This document shows positions 24,750-34,457 of a stretch of DNA of 64,000 nt, piece by piece. Origin of the DNA: an uncultured Alphaproteobacteria bacterium. GTDB lineage: Bacteria > Pseudomonadota > Alphaproteobacteria > SP197. The notes under the pieces are model-generated. The model had not been told where the DNA came from, did no database searches, and saw only the letters and a list, made by a program, of their open reading frames with translations. The stretch covers positions 2,856,225 to 2,920,224 of the forward strand of contig OY282363.1 of NCBI GenBank assembly GCA_958295695.1, read 5' to 3'. Numbering within the stretch: position 1 is the first letter of the stretch; each line of letters opens with the position of its first letter. Position numbers and translations under genes: made by a program.

Positions 24750-26360
24750 TCAGGTCGAACCGTCGTCGAGCCAGACGTCCTCCCAGTACATCCAGCCGCC
24801 GAAGCCGTGGGGATGGCCCTTCAGGTCCTTCACCCGGTCGGCATAGGCGTCGAGCCAGTTGGTGAAGACCGGAGTGACGGTCGAACCCTCGTCGCGCATG
24901 ATGATCTGGATCTCGCGGTAGAGCTCCCTGCGCAGGCTCTCGTCGACGGTCGTCCGGGCCTCCAGCACGAGCTTGTCGAAGCGCTCGTGCGACCAGAAGC
25001 TCTCGTTCCAGGAGCCGCCGCTGATGTAGGCGATGGCGAGCATCAGGTCGGCGGTCGGCCGGCCGTACCAGGACGAACCGCACCAGGGCGCCTGCATCCA
25101 GACGGCGCTCCAGTAGCCGTCGGCCGGCACCCGTTTCACGGTCACGTTGACGCCGGACTCGTTCATCAGCTCGGCCATGACGACGCTCGCGTTGACGCCG
25201 CCGAAGTTGGCCTCCGACCCGTGGAGCTCGAAGGTCGCGTTCTCCATGCCCGCCTGCCTGAGGTAGTAGGCGACCTTGTCCGGGTCGCGCGGCAGCGCCT
25301 CGACATCCTCCGCGAAGAACGGGTCGTGCCGCGGGATGGGATGGTCGCGCCCCACGGTCCCCAGGCCGTCCCAGGCGAGACCCAGCATCCGTTCGCGGTC
25401 GACCGCGTGCTTCAGGGCGAGCCGGACATTGTTGTCGCTGTAGGGCGCCGTGTCGGCGCGCATCGGATAGGTGGGGTGCGCGCCGCCGGGCTGGTTGAGC
25501 ACGTGGGCGTTGTCCGCGTCCTCGACCGTCCTCACGAGCTGGGGATCGAGGCCGATGATGATGTCGGCCTCGTCGGCGAGCAGCGCGTTGACGCGCGTAC
25601 CGCTGTCGGGAATGCCGAACGTCTCGATCTCGTCGATGTAGGGCAGGCCGCCGCGGTGGTAGTTGGGGTGGCGTTCGAAGACGGCGACGATGCCCGGCTC
25701 GAACTCCCTGACCATCCACGGCCCCGTCCCGATGGCGGTTCCGTCGACATAGCTGTCGGTGTCCGCGCCCTCCGGCTGGACCGTGAAGTGATACTCCGAC
25801 AGCAGGTAGGGCACGTCGGCGTTGGGCGCCTTCATGTTGAAGACGACATGCCGGTCGCCGTCGGCCACGATCGACTCGACATCGCCCAGATAGGCGTTCG
25901 CGGGCGAACCGATGTCCGGGTCCAGGTGGCGGTTGAACGAATAGGCCACATCCGCGGCCGTCATCGTCTTGCCGTTGTGGAACTCGACCCCCTCCACGAT
26001 CTCGATGGTCCATTTCGTGGCGTCGGCGTTGGGCTCCCATGCGGTTCCCAGGTTGCCGACCAGTCCCCGGCCCGGCAGGAAGTCGATCAGCCGGTTGTAA
26101 AGCAGGCCCGCGCGGCCGATGTCGAGGCCCGCGACGATCTTGGCCGGGTCCAGCGTGTCGGCGGCGCTGCTGCCTGTGAAGGCGGCGCGCAGGTAGCCGC
26201 CCGACCGCGGCTCGCCGGCCCCGGCCTCCTCGATGGCGCTGTCGACCAAGGCGCCCGCCGCGGCCGCCGTCAGGCCCATGCCGACGAGGCCGTTCTGGAA
26301 ATCGCGGCGCGAGACCTTGCCCTTGAGGAACTCGCGGATCAGCAACTTTTTCTTGTCCAT
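24750..26360 (-). CDS. Tat-exported ABC peptide-type binding protein, family 5
   Basis: This 536-residue solute-binding protein has an N-terminal twin-arginine signal: KGKVSRRDFQNGLVGMGLTA with AAAGALVDSA following. Mature blocks include SGGYLRAAFTGSSAADTLDP, GVEFHNGKTMTAADVAYSFN, GTGPWMVREFEPGIVAVFER and LALKHAVDRERMLGLAWDG, typical of DppA/OppA-like proteins. Tat export of such proteins is common in alphaproteobacteria. No transporter genes are linked. GGGAGGG precedes ATG 26360. Confidence 0.88.
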   Translation of the reverse strand: MDKKKLLIREFLKGKVSRRDFQNGLVGMGLTAAAAGALVDSAIEEAGAGEPRSGGYLRAAFTGSSAADTLDPAKIVAGLDIGRAGLLYNRLIDFLPGRGLVGNLGTAWEPNADATKWTIEIVEGVEFHNGKTMTAADVAYSFNRHLDPDIGSPANAYLGDVESIVADGDRHVVFNMKAPNADVPYLLSEYHFTVQPEGADTDSYVDGTAIGTGPWMVREFEPGIVAVFERHPNYHRGGLPYIDEIETFGIPDSGTRVNALLADEADIIIGLDPQLVRTVEDADNAHVLNQPGGAHPTYPMRADTAPYSDNNVRLALKHAVDRERMLGLAWDGLGTVGRDHPIPRHDPFFAEDVEALPRDPDKVAYYLRQAGMENATFELHGSEANFGGVNASVVMAELMNESGVNVTVKRVPADGYWSAVWMQAPWCGSSWYGRPTADLMLAIAYISGGSWNESFWSHERFDKLVLEARTTVDESLRRELYREIQIIMRDEGSTVTPVFTNWLDAYADRVKDLKGHPHGFGGWMYWEDVWLDDGST

Positions 26361-26457
26361 GGATACCCTCCCCGAAGACGCCGCGGCCCGTGTCGTCCCG
26401 ACCGCGGACACGACCGAGGTTAGCCGAGGCGGGGGGCCGCCGCCAGCGCTTTCGGAC

Positions 26458-27720
26458 TCACTCCCGGCCGGCTCCGCCCAGGACGGCGGCGATCTCGTCG
26501 ATCGCCCGGATCCCCGTGAGATAGGCGCCGTGGCACGTGCAGAAGAAATCGGTCGATGTCGCCTCGCCGGCGAAGAAGATGCGGTCCTCGACCGGGCGGG
26601 CCAGCTCGGCGCGCCGGCCGCCGTTTCCCGGAGTCGCGCCGGAATAGGAGCCCAGCGTCCAGGGATCGCCCTCCCAGGCGGTGACGATGACGCGGTCGGT
26701 CACATACTTGGCGATGTCGTTGCCCCAGACCGCCTTCATGTGCTCGACGAGGTGCTCGACCGCGGCCGCCTGCCCGGCCCGTTCCAGCCACGAACCGAAG
26801 CGGCCGCCCGTCACGCCGACGGCGTAGGCGTGACCGTAAGGCCCCACCTCCACGGCGAACGGCGTGTCCTCTCCCTCCAGCAGAACGGTGACCTGTCGCC
26901 GCGCCTCGCCGGCCAGGGGGTTCTCGGACAGCATCACGCCGATCCGGTTGTGGACGCCCAGGGGCAGTTCCCCGGCCGCGGCCGTCTTCCAGTCGGGCAG
27001 GGCCGGTTCGAACGCGATCCGGCCCGACGCCAGCATGTTCGTCGACACGGTCACCACCGCCGCGCGCCCGCGGATCGAGCCCGACGCCATGGCGACCTCG
27101 ACGCCGTCCGCCGTCAGGGAGATTCGTTCAGCCGCCGTATTGAGGGCGACCGGCACGTCGGCGCCCCAGGCGGCGACCAAGGCGCCGTAGCCACCGATGA
27201 CCGGCCAGTTTTCCTCGGTGTCGTTGTAGTCGACGGCGTCCCGCACGGTGACCCGGTCGATGTCGCGCGACAGGCCGAGGGAGTGCCAGTAGGCGAGGTA
27301 CGGCGCCCATTCGCTCTCCAAGTCGACGACATCCGCGATAGCGCAGTCGCGGCCCTCTTCGGCCGCCCGTTCGATGGCCCTTTCGTCGGCCTCGGCCAGC
27401 GCGCCGAGCGCGGCCTCCTGCTCGGGCGTGAGGAAGGCGCCTCGGTGGTGGACGGCGCGTGTCCAGTCGCCGTCCCTGCGGTATGCGAAGCCGTGTTCGT
27501 CGGCGATCGCCACGAACGGGTTGAGGCTCGCCGAGTGCATCCAGTGGCAGCCCAGATCGAACGGCTGGCCCTGGGCGAACTCCTCCGTGTAGGCCCGCCC
27601 GCCGATCCGGTGCGACGCCTCGACCAGCGCGAAGGTCAGGCCCCTGGCCCGCGCGGCCTTGGCCGCGGACAACCCCGCCGACCCGGCCCCCACGATCACC
27701 ACGTCCACATCGTTCGCCAT
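26458..27720 (-). CDS. Flavin-containing amine oxidase
   Basis: This 420-residue FAD enzyme starts with DVVIVGAGSAGLSAAKAARA and has the family second motif EASHRIGGRAYTEE. The C-terminus has the FAD-binding segment IFFAGEATSTDFFCTCHGAY with LTGIRAIDEI. It should oxidise a primary or secondary amine to an aldehyde plus ammonia and peroxide. Neighbouring peptide-binding protein and amine-type genes fit nitrogen compound use. An aldehyde product could in principle feed the AOR enzyme, which is speculative. Confidence 0.87.
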   Translation of the reverse strand: MANDVDVVIVGAGSAGLSAAKAARARGLTFALVEASHRIGGRAYTEEFAQGQPFDLGCHWMHSASLNPFVAIADEHGFAYRRDGDWTRAVHHRGAFLTPEQEAALGALAEADERAIERAAEEGRDCAIADVVDLESEWAPYLAYWHSLGLSRDIDRVTVRDAVDYNDTEENWPVIGGYGALVAAWGADVPVALNTAAERISLTADGVEVAMASGSIRGRAAVVTVSTNMLASGRIAFEPALPDWKTAAAGELPLGVHNRIGVMLSENPLAGEARRQVTVLLEGEDTPFAVEVGPYGHAYAVGVTGGRFGSWLERAGQAAAVEHLVEHMKAVWGNDIAKYVTDRVIVTAWEGDPWTLGSYSGATPGNGGRRAELARPVEDRIFFAGEATSTDFFCTCHGAYLTGIRAIDEIAAVLGGAGRE

Positions 27721-27847
27721 GCGGCAATCCCGCGTTCTTCGATCGCCGCAGCCTAGAGCGGATCGCGACCGGGCGAAACCGCCGGCGCGCGGGTTCCGGC
27801 CGGACCGGCTTTCGCGCTAGGGTCCGGAGCCGACAAGGAGACGAGCG

Positions 27848-28816
27848 ATGCCGGCGTCCTTGCGCATCCTGGTCCATGCCGAGCGGCCCGAGGGCGTGGC
27901 CGCCATGATCGCCGAGCGCCATCCGGACGCCGGGATCGTCACCTGCGACAGTTTCGACGCCCTGCCGGACGCCGCGGGGATCGATCCCCACGTGGCCTAC
28001 ACGGAGCGGTTCGAGCGCAAGCCCTACCCGCGCGAGGCGCTGCTCGCGCAGCCGTCGCTGAGGTTCGTCCATGTCTCGGGCGCCGGCGTCAACCATCTCG
28101 CGCCCTGGGATCCGCTCAAGGTCCGGGTCTGCAACGCGGGCGGCGTGCAGGACGAAGGCATGGCGCAGTTCGCCATCGGGCGGCTGATCGCCATCAACTG
28201 CAACTTCTTCCGCTACCACGACCAGCAGAAGCGGCATGTCTGGCGGGTCCACGACGTGGCGCATTCCCCCGGAGGCGTGCTGACGGTGGTGGGTCTGGGC
28301 CGGATCGGCCGCGCCTGCGCCCGGGTCGGCAAGGCCCTGGGCATGACGGTCTACGGCGTGCGCGCCCGGCCCGAGCCCCGCGAGGGCGTCGAGGAGGTCG
28401 TGGCGCCCGGACGGTTGCACGAGGTCCTGGGGATGTCCGACTACGTCATCGTCGTCACGCCACTCACGGAGGAGACCCGGGGCATGATCGACGCCGCCGC
28501 GATCGCCGCCATGAAGGCCGGCGCGATCGTGCACAACATGTCGCGCGGCGGGGTCGTCGACGAGGAGGCGCTCGTCGCCGCGCTGCGGTCGGGGCATGTG
28601 CGCGCGGCCTCGCTCGACGTCTTCTCCGAGGAGCCTCTTCCGCCCGACAGCCCGCTCTGGGACATGGACAACGCGCACGTCACGCCGCATATCGGCGGCA
28701 TGATCACCTGGGACGACTACGACCGTCTGAGCGCCCGGGTCTTCCTCGACAACCTGGACCGCTTCGTGCGCGGCGAACCGCTCGCGAACGCGACCGATCC
28801 CGTCCGGGGGTACTGA
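27848..28816 (+). CDS. D-2-hydroxyacid dehydrogenase family protein
   Basis: This 322-residue NAD(P)-dependent oxidoreductase has the Rossmann motif LTVVGLGRIGRACARVGKAL, followed by the conserved ADYV-like MSDYVIVVTPLTEETRGMID. Further on are NMSRGGVVDEEALVAALRSG and HVTPHIGGMITW. It resembles hydroxypyruvate/glyoxylate reductases (GhrA-like). ATG 27848 follows AAGGAGACGAGCG. Its stop lies 2 bp before the peptidase GTG, so the two form an operon. Confidence 0.88.
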   Translation: MPASLRILVHAERPEGVAAMIAERHPDAGIVTCDSFDALPDAAGIDPHVAYTERFERKPYPREALLAQPSLRFVHVSGAGVNHLAPWDPLKVRVCNAGGVQDEGMAQFAIGRLIAINCNFFRYHDQQKRHVWRVHDVAHSPGGVLTVVGLGRIGRACARVGKALGMTVYGVRARPEPREGVEEVVAPGRLHEVLGMSDYVIVVTPLTEETRGMIDAAAIAAMKAGAIVHNMSRGGVVDEEALVAALRSGHVRAASLDVFSEEPLPPDSPLWDMDNAHVTPHIGGMITWDDYDRLSARVFLDNLDRFVRGEPLANATDPVRGY

Positions 28817-28818
28817 CC

Positions 28819-29781
28819 GTGGACGCGCCCGACATCTCCCGCATCGTCCACGCCGCGCGCGAGCCGCGCCGGGCGTTCCGCCTGAAGGTCTCGGACCATC
28901 ACGAGCTTCACGTCGAGGAGAGCGGCAACCCCGACGGCGCGCCCATCGTCATGCTGCACGGCGGACCGGGAGGCCGGATCGAGCCGCGCCATCGGCGACT
29001 CGTCGATCCCGAACGTTACCGCCTGATCGCCTTCGACCAGCGTGGCGCGGGCCGCAGCACGCCGAGCGCGTCGATCGAGGACAACACCACCTGGGATCTG
29101 GTCGCCGATATCGAGACCGTGCGCGAGCATCTCGGCGTCGCGCGCTGGCATGTGGCCGGCGGATCCTGGGGCTCGACACTCGCGCTCGTCTACGCCCAGA
29201 CCCATCCCGAAAGTGTCATCGCGGTCTGCGTCTGGGGCGTGTGGCTCGCCAACCGGCCGACCCGGCGCTGGCTCTTCGAGTTCGGCGCGAACATGGTCTA
29301 CCCCGAGGCGTGGGACCGCTTCGTCGCCCACTTCACGCCGGACGAGCGGGACGATATCGAGGCCGCGACCTATCGCCGCCTCAAGGGCGGCGATCCCGAG
29401 GCGGCGGCGCGGACCGCGAGGGCCCTGGCCGAATGGGAGACGGCCTCGGTCTTTTTCCACCCCCGCGGGGAGGGCCCGGTGGCCGGGGACGCGGACGGCG
29501 GCGAGGGTTACGGCCGGATCATCGGCCACTATTTCGAGAACGGCTGCTTCCTCGACGGCGAGGACCACATCGTCGCCCGCCGCGGCGCGCTGAAGGACAT
29601 CCCGGGCCGGATCGTCCACGGCCGCTTCGACATGTGCACCCCGTTGCGGGAGGCCTGGGAGCTCAAGAAAGCCTGGCCCGGGGCAGAGCTCCGCGTCGTC
29701 GAGCACGGCGGGCACATGCCCGACGAACCCGGCATGGCCCGGGCCATCGTGACCGCCCTCGACGAGCTCGCCGGCCTCTGA
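28819..29781 (+). CDS. pip: Prolyl aminopeptidase
   Basis: This 320-residue S33 serine peptidase removes N-terminal proline from peptides. It has IVMLHGGPGG, FDQRGAGRSTPSASIEDNTT and the nucleophile in HVAGGSWGSTLALVYAQTHP, all hallmarks of Pip. The aspartate (GRFDMCTPL) and histidine (VEHGGHMPDEP) complete the triad. It starts with GTG 28819, 2 bp after the preceding stop. Length is normal. It fits the peptide-uptake context. Confidence 0.9.
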   Translation: MDAPDISRIVHAAREPRRAFRLKVSDHHELHVEESGNPDGAPIVMLHGGPGGRIEPRHRRLVDPERYRLIAFDQRGAGRSTPSASIEDNTTWDLVADIETVREHLGVARWHVAGGSWGSTLALVYAQTHPESVIAVCVWGVWLANRPTRRWLFEFGANMVYPEAWDRFVAHFTPDERDDIEAATYRRLKGGDPEAAARTARALAEWETASVFFHPRGEGPVAGDADGGEGYGRIIGHYFENGCFLDGEDHIVARRGALKDIPGRIVHGRFDMCTPLREAWELKKAWPGAELRVVEHGGHMPDEPGMARAIVTALDELAGL

Positions 29782-29789
29782 CGGACGCG

Positions 29790-30005
29790 ATGGGCATGGC
29801 GGAGCGGGAGCTGGAAGGGCGCGTGGCGCTCGTCACCGACGGCGTCACGGTCGAGGAGGCCCACGTCCGGACGGCCGCGGCCTCGCCGATGAACCGCATG
29901 CTGCAACCCGAGGAGGTCGCCGCCATGGTCGCCTTCCTCCGCGCCGAGGGCGCGCGCGGCGTCACGATGGAGGACATCGATGTCGCCATGGGGAGCCCGT
30001 GGTAG
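29790..30005 (+). pseudogene. Short-chain dehydrogenase with most of its core deleted
   Basis: A 71-codon frame begins ELEGRVALVTDG, the first strand of SDR enzymes, then directly continues into MNRMLQPEEVAAMVAFLRAE and GVTMEDIDVAMG, the C-terminal SDR block. The Gly-rich cofactor loop, the catalytic serine and YxxxK are absent. An SDR has about 250 residues, so some 180 were lost in frame. The short frame may still be translated but cannot be an SDR enzyme. Confidence 0.65.
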
Positions 30006-30020
30006 GGCGACAACGGCCGA

Positions 30021-31040
30021 TCAGCTTTCGGACACGAAGCAGCCGTAGTGCGCCGGATCGAGGATGGCGCCGGCGAACTCGGGGTTGCTCTCGGCGAGCA
30101 GCCGAATCACATCGGGGTCGGTCGAGATGAACGGACTGGTCAACTGGACCGCATCGTTCGCTTCTTCGACCTTGTCGAAGAACTGCAACATGAATGCGCG
30201 GTCGTGCGCCGTCGGCGTGTCCCCGGCCAGTTCGCGTTCGTAGATGTGGAAGAGCCGGTTGATCGTGCTCAGGATGAAGTCGGGGTTATCGAACCAATCC
30301 CAGAACGGCGGAAAGAAATCCCCATGGCTTCTCGATGAATCGAACCCATCGAAGTACCAGCGTCCAAGCTCCCGGAGCTCCTCCATCGCGATATCGGGGC
30401 GCGCTTCGATATCGGCGTCCACGATGGGATCGAACGGGCGCTCGAACAACGGTCCTGGAATGCGGTCGGCGGTGACGGATTGCGGGAGAACCCAGTACTC
30501 CCCGCGCCCCCATGACTTGAACTGGTGCGACCATTCCCTGTCCGGTCCATAGCGGTGCACACGGTGTTCCGGCTGACGGGCCATCAGTGCGTTCGTTTCG
30601 ATGCTCATGTGAAGATGCGATACGTCCTGATTGCCGCTCGCTCCCTCGAACACGATGACCTCGCCGCGCTTTACATGCCGATATTGCCCGAACTCGGCGA
30701 GCGTGGTGCGGTGAGAGTAGCCATAGCCGATCGGACCGTGTGTTACCCAGATCGTGGTGCCGCCGCTGCCATCGTGACCCGACTCTACAAAATAGGCCGA
30801 TCGTCCAGAGCCGGTCGCGATGAGCGGCGCGCCGTGACGCATGCGGTAGTCCTCGCCGGCCGTGTTCTCGTTGCCCATGGAGATGTGGCCCTCGAAGTCG
30901 GCGAAGGGATCGTCGCGGTCCCATCGATGCAGGTAGCCGGGAGTCGGGCATTGCGGCCCGGTCAATGAAGCGAGGCCGGGCGCGCTTGCGATGGGGCCGA
31001 GCGCGGTCGATATCGAGAAGGTGCGTCTGGATAGCCTCAT
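30021..31040 (-). CDS. Tat-exported M23 (LytM)-like protein
   Basis: This 339-residue protein begins with a twin-arginine signal (MRLSRRTFSISTALGPIASA). The middle resembles an M23 endopeptidase fold: GHISMGNE, then HGAPLIATGSG, YSHRTTLAEFGQYRHVKRGE and VIVFEGASGNQDVSHLHMSI, with the HLH zinc-site end conserved. The normal first-site HxxxD is not clear (HISMGNE), so hydrolytic activity is uncertain. The C-terminal 130 residues match nothing I know. GC is clearly lower than in flanking genes. Its ATG overlaps the preceding M20 stop, so translation is coupled. Confidence 0.6.
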   Translation of the reverse strand: MRLSRRTFSISTALGPIASAPGLASLTGPQCPTPGYLHRWDRDDPFADFEGHISMGNENTAGEDYRMRHGAPLIATGSGRSAYFVESGHDGSGGTTIWVTHGPIGYGYSHRTTLAEFGQYRHVKRGEVIVFEGASGNQDVSHLHMSIETNALMARQPEHRVHRYGPDREWSHQFKSWGRGEYWVLPQSVTADRIPGPLFERPFDPIVDADIEARPDIAMEELRELGRWYFDGFDSSRSHGDFFPPFWDWFDNPDFILSTINRLFHIYERELAGDTPTAHDRAFMLQFFDKVEEANDAVQLTSPFISTDPDVIRLLAESNPEFAGAILDPAHYGCFVSES

Positions 31041-32182
31041 ATCATCCTCGCCCGGCCGCCCAGCCAGTCGCGCGCGATCCGGTCGTACAGCCCGGCGGCG
31101 GCCTCGACGGCGGCGATGTCGACATACTCGTCGGTCCGGCCGCTCATGCCGAGCGCGCCGGGGCCGACGATGACCATGGGCAGGTCGAAGGCGGGCGTCA
31201 GCACACAGGCGTCGCTGTAGTAGCCCGCGCCGCCGGGTTCGGCCGGCCGTCCCCGCGCGGCCGCGGCGGCCTCGAGGCAGATTCTGGCGAAGGGGTGGTC
31301 CGCGGCGGTCTCGACCGGCGGCTTGTGGTCGATCCGCTCGATCTCCAGGCCGGCGCCGACATGGGCCCGCACGGCCCGCTCGATCTCGTCCGGGTCCATG
31401 CCCGGCAACGTCCTGATGTCGATCTCCGCCTCGCAGCGGTCGGGCGTGAGATTGACGACCGTGCCGCCGCCGATCGTGCCGACGGCGAGAGTGGGCGCGC
31501 CCAACAACGGGTGGTCGGGCGCGTCGAAGCGGAGGGAGCGGAGCGCGGTCAGCGCGTCGAGCATGCGTTCGATGGCGCTGTCGCCGCCGCCCAGGGAACC
31601 CGCGTCGCCCGATCGGTGGCCGAGCACGCCGTGGGCGACCAGACGCAGCCACAGCGCGCCCTTTTCCGCCAGAAGGACCTCCATGGACGAGGGCTCGCTC
31701 ACCAGCAGCGCGCCGCAGCCGGCGAGTTCTCCCGTCGCGGCCATGCGCCGCGCCCCGAGGCAGTCGGAGCTCTCGCCCGCGCTCAGCGCGAGCACGACAT
31801 CGCCGCCCAAGCGGTCGCCCGACGCCCGGAGGCGCTCGGCGGCGACGATCATGGCGGCCATGCCGCCCTTCATGTCGGCGGCGCCGCGGCCGTACAGGCG
31901 TCCGTCGGCGATCTCGCCGCCGAAGGGGTCGTATGTCCAGGGCCGCTCGCCCGGCGGCACGGTGTCGAAGTGGGCGGAGAACACGATGCCGGGGCGGTCG
32001 CCCCGGCCCTTCACCCGCGCGACCACGTTGGCCCGGCCCGGCTCGAACTCGTCGAGGCGCGACTCGAGGCCGGCGGCGTCCAGACGTTCGTGAACCAGCG
32101 TGGCGACCTCGATCTCGCGGCCGGGCGGATCGCAGGTCTCGCGGCGCACGAGCCGGCGCAGCAGGGCGATGACATCGGACAA
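31037..32182 (-). CDS. M20-family metallopeptidase/deacylase (ArgE/DapE-like)
   Basis: This protein of about 381 residues has the zinc site VFSAHFDTVPPG and GRGAADMKGGMAAMIVA, followed by ALSAGESSDCLGARRMA. The usual EExG pair reads GESSDC here, an altered general-base/metal site since the normal glutamates are ExE(E/D). The dimerisation domain and C-terminal SGRTDEYVD (normally GxxHxxDE) also show a substitution of histidine. TTG 32182 preceded by GGGAGAGG is my start; an ATG at 32242 is an alternative. Substrate would be an N-acyl amino acid or peptide. Loss of standard ligands makes activity uncertain. Confidence 0.75.
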   Translation of the reverse strand: MSDVIALLRRLVRRETCDPPGREIEVATLVHERLDAAGLESRLDEFEPGRANVVARVKGRGDRPGIVFSAHFDTVPPGERPWTYDPFGGEIADGRLYGRGAADMKGGMAAMIVAAERLRASGDRLGGDVVLALSAGESSDCLGARRMAATGELAGCGALLVSEPSSMEVLLAEKGALWLRLVAHGVLGHRSGDAGSLGGGDSAIERMLDALTALRSLRFDAPDHPLLGAPTLAVGTIGGGTVVNLTPDRCEAEIDIRTLPGMDPDEIERAVRAHVGAGLEIERIDHKPPVETAADHPFARICLEAAAAARGRPAEPGGAGYYSDACVLTPAFDLPMVIVGPGALGMSGRTDEYVDIAAVEAAAGLYDRIARDWLGGRARMI

Positions 32183-32320
32183 CGGACCTCTCCCCGAAGG
32201 CGGGCGCCGGAGCTTAGCGGGGACCGCCCTTCCGGAGAACATGGCCGTGGGGACGTCGCGCCGCCTTCCGGGACCGCCGCGGGCCGGCTAAGCTGGCCGG
32301 AACCGAGGGGAGGCGGCGGC

Positions 32321-34360
32321 ATGGCTCGCGATCCGCGTTACGACATCCTCTTCGAGCCCGTCCGGATCGGCCCGGTGACGGCGCCGAACAGGTTCTACCA
32401 GGTACCCCACTGCTCGGGCATGGGCTTCCAGATGCCGCGGACCGTGAACGCCATGCGCGGCGTCAAGGCCGAGGGCGGCTGGGGCGTGGTCTGCACCGAA
32501 TACTGCTCGATCGACCCCTCGTCGGACGACGGGCCGCACGCCTACTGCACCCTGTGGGACGACGACGATGTCCGCAACAACGCGGCCATGGCCGAGGCCG
32601 TCCACGAACACGGCGCGCTGGCCGGCATCGAGCTCTGGCACGGCGGCTATTCGAGCGCCAACGGCCTGACGCGCGTCACGCCCGCGGCGCCGGACTCGAT
32701 GCCGGTCTGGCACGGCACGGCCCAGACGCGCGCCATGGACAAGGACGATATCCGACGGTTCCGCGAGAACCACCGTAAATCGGCCCTGCGCGCCAGGGAG
32801 GCTGGCTTCGACATCGTCTACGTCTACGCCGCCCACGGCTACCTCCCCGCGCAGTTCCTCTCGCCCATCCAGAACCGCAGGACCGACGAGTACGGAGGCA
32901 GCTTCGAGAACAGGGCCCGCCTCATCAAGGAGCTGCTGGAGGACACGAAGGAGGCGGTGGGCGACGCCTGCGGCGTCGCCATCCGTTTCGCCGTCGACAA
33001 CCTGGATGTCGACATGGGTATCGCGCACGACGGCGACGGCCGGGCGCTCGTGGAGTATGTCGCCGAACTGCCGGACCTGTGGGACGTCAACATCGCCAAT
33101 TTCCCGGCCGACGCGCGCACCGCGCGGTTCGCCGAGGAAGGCGCGCAGGAAGACTACATCGCCTTCGTCAAGCAGGTGACGACCAAGCCCGTCCTGACCG
33201 TCGGCCGGTACACGAGCCCCGACCGCATGGTCTCGATCGTCAACAGGGGGATCGTCGACATGATCGGCGCGGCCAGGCCCTCGATCGCCGACCCCTTCCT
33301 GCCCCGGAAGATCGAGGAGGGCCGGATCGAGGACATCCGGGAGTGCATCGGCTGCAACGTCTGCATCAAGAGCAACAGCGACGGCTGGCCCCTGAGCTGC
33401 ACCCAGAACCCGACCATGGGCGAGGAATGGCGCCGCGGCTGGCATCCCGAGTCGATCGAGCCGGCGGCCGGCGACGGCAAGGTGCTGGTCGTGGGCGCGG
33501 GTCCCGCCGGCCTGGAGGCCGCGATGGCGGCCGGACAACGCGGCTACCGGGTGGCGCTGGCCGAGGCGACGGACGCGCTGGGCGGCCGTTCGGCGCGCGA
33601 AGCCGGATTGCCGGGCCTCTCGACGTTCGCCCGGGTCCGGGACTGGCGGCTGGGACAGATCGACAAGCTTCCGAACGTCGAGATCTACCGCGACAGCGCG
33701 CTTTCCGCCGGACAGGTCCTGGAGTTCGGGTTCGAGCACGTCTGCGTCGCGACCGGCTCGCGCTGGCGCGACAACGGGCTCGGCCGCTCTAGCTTCACCC
33801 CGATCGAGGTTCGCGGCCAGGGCCGCGTCTTCACGCCCGACGATGTCATGGACGGCGAGGCGATCGGGGGGCGCGTGGTCGTCTACGACGACGACCACTT
33901 CTACATGGGCGGCGCGATCGCCGAGGCGCTGCGGGCGGCCGGCAACGACGTCGTCTTCGTGACCAGCGCCGATTCGGTCTCGCCGTCCTGCCGGGGCACG
34001 CTGGACCAGCCGCGCATCCAGGCGCGCCTGATCGACCTCGGGATCGACATCGTCACGGCCCACATGCTGACGGCGTTCGACGGCGACCGGGCGATCCTGG
34101 CCTGCGTCTACAGCGGCCGCGAGCGTCCGGCGACGTGCGACAACGTGGTCTCGGTCACGTCGCGCCAGCCCAACGAGCGGCTCTATCTCGATCTCGCCGC
34201 CGACCCCGCCGGCCTCGCCGCCGGGGGCGTCCGGACGCTGAAGCGCATCGGCGACTGCGAGGCGCCGCACATGATCGCGACCGCGGTGCACGCCGGCCAC
34301 CTCTACGCCCGCACGCTCGACGGCGAGGACAGGGTCAAGCGCGACCGGGTGGCGATCTGA
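32321..34360 (+). CDS. Trimethylamine/dimethylamine dehydrogenase-like iron-sulfur flavoprotein
   Basis: This 679-residue enzyme combines an old-yellow-enzyme-type barrel with FMN (YDILFEPVRIGPVTAPNRFY), a [4Fe-4S] site (CIGCNVCI with a later cysteine in SCTQNP) and a C-terminal FAD/ADP-binding region (VLVVGAGPAGLEAAMAAGQR). Blocks such as KAEGGWGVVCTEYCSIDPSS, VYVYAAHGYLPAQFLSP and GEEWRRGWHPES match trimethylamine and dimethylamine dehydrogenases more than 2,4-dienoyl-CoA reductase. It would demethylate a methylated amine with electrons leaving to an ETF. The substrate could also be another amine such as histamine. GAGGGGAGG precedes ATG 32321. Confidence 0.85.
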   Translation: MARDPRYDILFEPVRIGPVTAPNRFYQVPHCSGMGFQMPRTVNAMRGVKAEGGWGVVCTEYCSIDPSSDDGPHAYCTLWDDDDVRNNAAMAEAVHEHGALAGIELWHGGYSSANGLTRVTPAAPDSMPVWHGTAQTRAMDKDDIRRFRENHRKSALRAREAGFDIVYVYAAHGYLPAQFLSPIQNRRTDEYGGSFENRARLIKELLEDTKEAVGDACGVAIRFAVDNLDVDMGIAHDGDGRALVEYVAELPDLWDVNIANFPADARTARFAEEGAQEDYIAFVKQVTTKPVLTVGRYTSPDRMVSIVNRGIVDMIGAARPSIADPFLPRKIEEGRIEDIRECIGCNVCIKSNSDGWPLSCTQNPTMGEEWRRGWHPESIEPAAGDGKVLVVGAGPAGLEAAMAAGQRGYRVALAEATDALGGRSAREAGLPGLSTFARVRDWRLGQIDKLPNVEIYRDSALSAGQVLEFGFEHVCVATGSRWRDNGLGRSSFTPIEVRGQGRVFTPDDVMDGEAIGGRVVVYDDDHFYMGGAIAEALRAAGNDVVFVTSADSVSPSCRGTLDQPRIQARLIDLGIDIVTAHMLTAFDGDRAILACVYSGRERPATCDNVVSVTSRQPNERLYLDLAADPAGLAAGGVRTLKRIGDCEAPHMIATAVHAGHLYARTLDGEDRVKRDRVAI

Positions 34361-34457
34361 GAAGGTCCGCGCCTTGAGCGCTCCCGAGGAGTCCCGGACG
34401 CCGCCGCGACAGGCCTCCGGCCACGATCTTTTCGTCGATCGAGATACCGGTTCGGCA

